Shown here: piece by piece, positions 61,623 through 64,000 of the stretch | Layout: the number at the start of each line of letters is the position of its first letter | How positions within the stretch are numbered: position 1 is the first letter of the stretch | Assembly (NCBI GenBank): GCA_964604155.1 | Contig: CAZRXY010000004.1 | Span: 10,300 to 74,299 of the forward strand | DNA length: 64,000 nt | Reading direction: 5' to 3' | Origin: Stygibacter sp964604155 | Lineage (GTDB): Bacteria; Cloacimonadota; Cloacimonadia; Cloacimonadales; TCS61 | Program-made: the position numbers and the translations under genes | Notes under the pieces: model-generated | The model's database searches: none | Seen by the model: only the letters and a program-made list of their open reading frames with translations | Told to the model about the DNA's origin: nothing

Positions 61623-63386
61623 CTAACGTATCACTGTCAGCTTCCCGGAGATATTTTTATAACCAGGCAATTTGAGGCGATATAGATAAACTCCGCTGGA
61701 CACACTATCCCCTGTCCCACTGCGGCAATCCCAGTGCCATAAATTATCTCCAGCAGATAGAGTATCCAGGAATACTTTGGAAATTACCCTTTTACCTTTC
61801 GGGTCAAATATGTCTATTTGTATGTTAGAAATAGATTCCGGCAGGTAAAATGAGATTCCCACCCCTGTATGGCGATCTGCTAAATTGGCTGGATTCGGAA
61901 AACTCCCATACAGCAAGGGCAAAGGCAAGAGATCATTAGTACCCGCTTCTGTTTCATTTACCTGTATGTATTCTTCACGAATCAATTCATCTTCGCCAGA
62001 TGCACTACTCACAAACAGCCTCACGCTATAGGTGCCCGGTGTATTGTATACCCAGTTGGGAGTTTCCATATCCGTGATATCAATAACGCCGTCATTATCA
62101 AAATCCCAGGATAAATTTACCGGATAATGGGGTGTCATATCAGAAAATGTTACGGAAAGAGGATAACCCCCTTCTGTCACATTTGCCTCAAAATTTGCCT
62201 GTAATTCTGAAGAAATATATTGATCTATATCTTCAAGAAGTTGCATAGCCTCATTTGCCCAATACTCGCTGTGCACTAATGCTTCATCAAGATTGGCATT
62301 TCCCTGCCGCCATTCTACAAGGAAAGCAGTACTTTGGTCATACATGGCAGCATCAAAATATGGCAGTATATCAAATAATCGCGTCTCTCCTGGCTGCCTC
62401 AGATTAAAGCTGTCTATGTAATATGAATTAAGAGGGAAATTGAAAAGCAGGCTCTTTATCTGGTTTGCCCTGCTGGTAAGCTGCATCCCTGTTAGCGGCG
62501 TCGCCTGATGCGGCGGCTCACCTATGGGAAAATATGGTAAAAATACAGTGCTGGCTGGGTTACCAAGAAGGCTGTACATAGCTGTTGTATATGCTGCCTC
62601 ACCGGGTAACACACCTTCAAATACTGTGCCAGAAGCTGCTATGCCACGACAGATACTATCAGCAGTTTTTATATATCCCCAGGGACGGTTATAGAACCAT
62701 CGATCATAATAAGGTACTGGCACAGGTTCACTGCTTTCATCCGAAAAATCCCGGAAATGTTCCTCAAAAAGACTTCCCGGATTTAATCGCTCTGCCTCCA
62801 CAAGTCCACCTATTATTGCATTTGACCTGTTGTAACGCTCTATGCCGTCCGTGCCACCACTGATCTCAGAAAAATTTGTCCGAATTATATAACCCTCAGC
62901 AGATTCTGCTGCATCATATTTTGCCACATGTGTCCAACTGATCTCATACATGGCAGCAGCACCAGTGGAATCTATCACCCCAAAATTGCCCGATAATATC
63001 TGATCGGAAATATTTAAGCTGTCCATTAGCACATCCATATCTTCTATTGTCGCACAATTGCCCAGTAAATGAAAGATTAAAGTACCATTATTAAAAATGG
63101 GACGATCTTCTATTTCTCTTTCCACATAGGAATTCACTACACAAAAACCTTTCTCATTAAATCCCATCCAAGCCAGACTGTCACGAAAATCACGCACATA
63201 TAGAAAGCTGTAAGCACTTTCTGTATTCCATTCCAGATAATTATCAGGATAACCGGCAATATCTCGAGTTTTCCAAAGCATTGCCCGACCCGTTGAGGTT
63301 GCCTCTGGTCCCGCCACACCTATTGTGCAGGCAATTAGTCCCGCTACTGTAAAAAGTAAAATAATTATCAGATTGCTACGCAACAT
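61623..63386 (-). CDS. Secreted Ntn-hydrolase (C45/choloylglycine-hydrolase-like) with PKD and C-terminal sorting domain
   Basis: About 587 residues from ATG 63386 (an upstream TTG at 63401 overlaps the next gene). After a signal segment, Cys20 starts the ACTIGVAGPEATSTGRAMLWK stretch, which matches N-terminal-nucleophile acyltransferases/hydrolases (WKTRD, FNEKGFCVVNS, GNCATIEDMD). A PKD domain lies at about 405-475 (LSWDFDNDGVIDITD), and a C-terminal FlgD-like tag ends the protein (SFPNPANLADRHT, then SSGVYLYRLKLPG). LIAC before Cys20 also fits a lipobox, so the cysteine could be a lipidation site rather than the nucleophile. Confidence 0.78.
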   Translation of the reverse strand: MLRSNLIIILLFTVAGLIACTIGVAGPEATSTGRAMLWKTRDIAGYPDNYLEWNTESAYSFLYVRDFRDSLAWMGFNEKGFCVVNSYVEREIEDRPIFNNGTLIFHLLGNCATIEDMDVLMDSLNISDQILSGNFGVIDSTGAAAMYEISWTHVAKYDAAESAEGYIIRTNFSEISGGTDGIERYNRSNAIIGGLVEAERLNPGSLFEEHFRDFSDESSEPVPVPYYDRWFYNRPWGYIKTADSICRGIAASGTVFEGVLPGEAAYTTAMYSLLGNPASTVFLPYFPIGEPPHQATPLTGMQLTSRANQIKSLLFNFPLNSYYIDSFNLRQPGETRLFDILPYFDAAMYDQSTAFLVEWRQGNANLDEALVHSEYWANEAMQLLEDIDQYISSELQANFEANVTEGGYPLSVTFSDMTPHYPVNLSWDFDNDGVIDITDMETPNWVYNTPGTYSVRLFVSSASGEDELIREEYIQVNETEAGTNDLLPLPLLYGSFPNPANLADRHTGVGISFYLPESISNIQIDIFDPKGKRVISKVFLDTLSAGDNLWHWDCRSGTGDSVSSGVYLYRLKLPGYKNISGKLTVIR

Positions 63387-63388
63387 AT

Positions 63389-63808
63389 TTATATACCCCA
63401 AAGATTTAAGCCGGATTCATCATCAAAATACCTCTGCAGATTTCCCTCAAATATTTCTATGATGATCTCCGCAGTGGCACTTATCCTGCCAAAATTAAGA
63501 TGACCCCCTCTGGCTGTCATACTGCGGTCTCCTATACAAATATGAAGATGCAGATAGGGCTCATCATCCATCTCCGTTATGTTTCCGGATAAATTCAAAA
63601 TCTCAAAATCTCCCGTGAGCTCCTCTTGACGATAATGCCGGTTCACTGCATCAAAATTGCCAATCGTGACTTTATCTACTGCCCCAATTCCACTTATTCT
63701 ACCAAGTTTCACGCCATATTGCCTGATCACAATTAGCAATTGCTCCACCAACTCCTCACCTCTGTCCAGACGGACGAATATCCTCTTGTTCTGCATTATA
63801 CTTTTCAT
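63389..63808 (-). CDS. PPC/DUF296 domain protein
   Basis: 139 residues, the full PPC fold (KxGRISGIGAVDKVTIGNFD; HLHICIGDRSMTARGGHLNFGRISATAEII). The HxHx17H histidine set around YLHLHICI and GGHL binds metal in known homologues. Some members are linked to DNA-binding AT-hook proteins, but this one is the isolated domain and its role is unknown. ATG 63808 is preferred to GTG 63811 because AGGAG (63815-63819) is 6 bases away. It precedes the Ntn-hydrolase gene by 2 bases and is likely cotranscribed. Confidence 0.85.
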   Translation of the reverse strand: MKSIMQNKRIFVRLDRGEELVEQLLIVIRQYGVKLGRISGIGAVDKVTIGNFDAVNRHYRQEELTGDFEILNLSGNITEMDDEPYLHLHICIGDRSMTARGGHLNFGRISATAEIIIEIFEGNLQRYFDDESGLNLWGI

Positions 63809-63825
63809 CACAAACTCCTGATGTC

Positions 63826-63853
63826 TTTATACATTTCTACCGACAAATGTCAA
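63826..63853 (-). promoter_or_regulatory. Strong candidate promoter of the PPC and Ntn-hydrolase genes
   Basis: Minus strand: TTGACA (63848-63853), 16-base spacer, TATAAA (63826-63831), the best promoter match in the window. The start site would fall within a few bases of the AGGAG sequence, giving a very short leader of about 10 bases. Confidence 0.6.
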
Positions 63854-63933
63854 ATAAATTAACCACACGCAGGCATACCCCCGAATTTTTTTTGCTAGTT
63901 TGGAATATTGAACTTATGAAGTTATTGATCGTA

Positions 63934-63987
63934 ACCATTGCGAAGATCTTTAGACCTTGCGAATTGTCTTTAGACCTTCGCAATGGT
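63934..63987. repeat. Inverted repeat enclosing two direct repeats at the window edge
   Basis: ACCATTGCGAAG (63934-63945) and CTTCGCAATGGT (63976-63987) are perfect 12-bp inverted arms. Between and overlapping them, TCTTTAGACCTT occurs twice (63947-63958 and 63967-63978), 20 bases apart. The second copy runs into the right arm, as if it were a mirrored unit. It looks like part of a family of intergenic palindromic repeats; the pattern may continue beyond the window. Confidence 0.7.
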
Positions 63988-64000
63988 GACGACTAATTGT

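Overview
The window looks like the chromosome of a Gram-negative anaerobe of the Fibrobacterota-Chlorobi-Bacteroidota side of the tree, with Cloacimonadota the best guess. The reasons are low GC, a TonB-dependent receptor, secreted proteins with FlgD-like or type-IX-like C-terminal domains, a Gld-like ABC export cassette, and PAS-rich sensors. The taxonomic call is inference; the window has no rRNA. It carries about 46 protein genes, one tRNA and one clear riboswitch. I saw no phage, insertion sequence or CRISPR array.

Layout. (1) 1-9.3 kb: the end of an outer-membrane-type protein; thiF and thiS for sulfur transfer in thiazole synthesis; a 5TM-LYT/PAS histidine kinase with a receiver-only partner; and, convergent to them, a TonB-dependent receptor under a TPP riboswitch, hence probably for uptake of thiamine or a precursor. 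Next come an orphan PocR/PAS sensor with no output domain and a small zinc-ribbon protein with an extremely acidic tail. (2) 9.3-13.3 kb: a 630-base gene-poor gap, then murJ and uvrC. (3) 13.3-17.4 kb, minus strand: a GldA/GldF/GldG-like ABC cassette plus a DUF4340 protein. (4) 17.6-33.3 kb, minus strand: a tightly packed surface-glycan cluster with a WecA/TagO-type initiating transferase, four glycosyltransferases, a flippase, two NodB-type deacetylase-fold proteins (one apparently inactive), a radical SAM/SPASM protein and a secreted propeller protein. It ends in aroB and a divergent phosphoglycerate kinase. (5) tRNA-Lys(CTT). (6) 33.6-54.2 kb, minus strand: sixteen adjacent genes in the order pyrD-pyrK-pyrC-pyrEF-pyrB-pyrI-guaB-purM-purL-purQ-(class V aminotransferase)-purH-purCE-purD-purN-guaA, with gaps of 30 bases or less. 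(7) 54.6-61.6 kb, plus strand: an epimerase, an outer-membrane-type protein, a GNAT-fold protein, a FucI-like protein of unknown role and an ABC-F ATPase. (8) 61.6-64 kb: a secreted or lipidated Ntn-hydrolase with a PKD domain, a PPC/DUF296 protein, and a repeat element at the window edge.

How the genes work together. The nucleotide cluster covers dihydroorotate formation to UMP and most of the route from PRPP-derived intermediates to GMP. Two of its enzymes are fusions that recall eukaryotic arrangements: OPRT-OMP decarboxylase (UMP synthase), and SAICAR synthetase joined to a class II, AIR-carboxylase-type PurE. purF, purB, purA, purS, purK and carAB are absent from the window; PurS appears fused into PurL. 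A PLP enzyme with no known purine role sits inside the purine half and is the best candidate here for undescribed biology. The glycan cluster likely builds a lipid-linked surface polysaccharide. No single unmistakably new system is visible.
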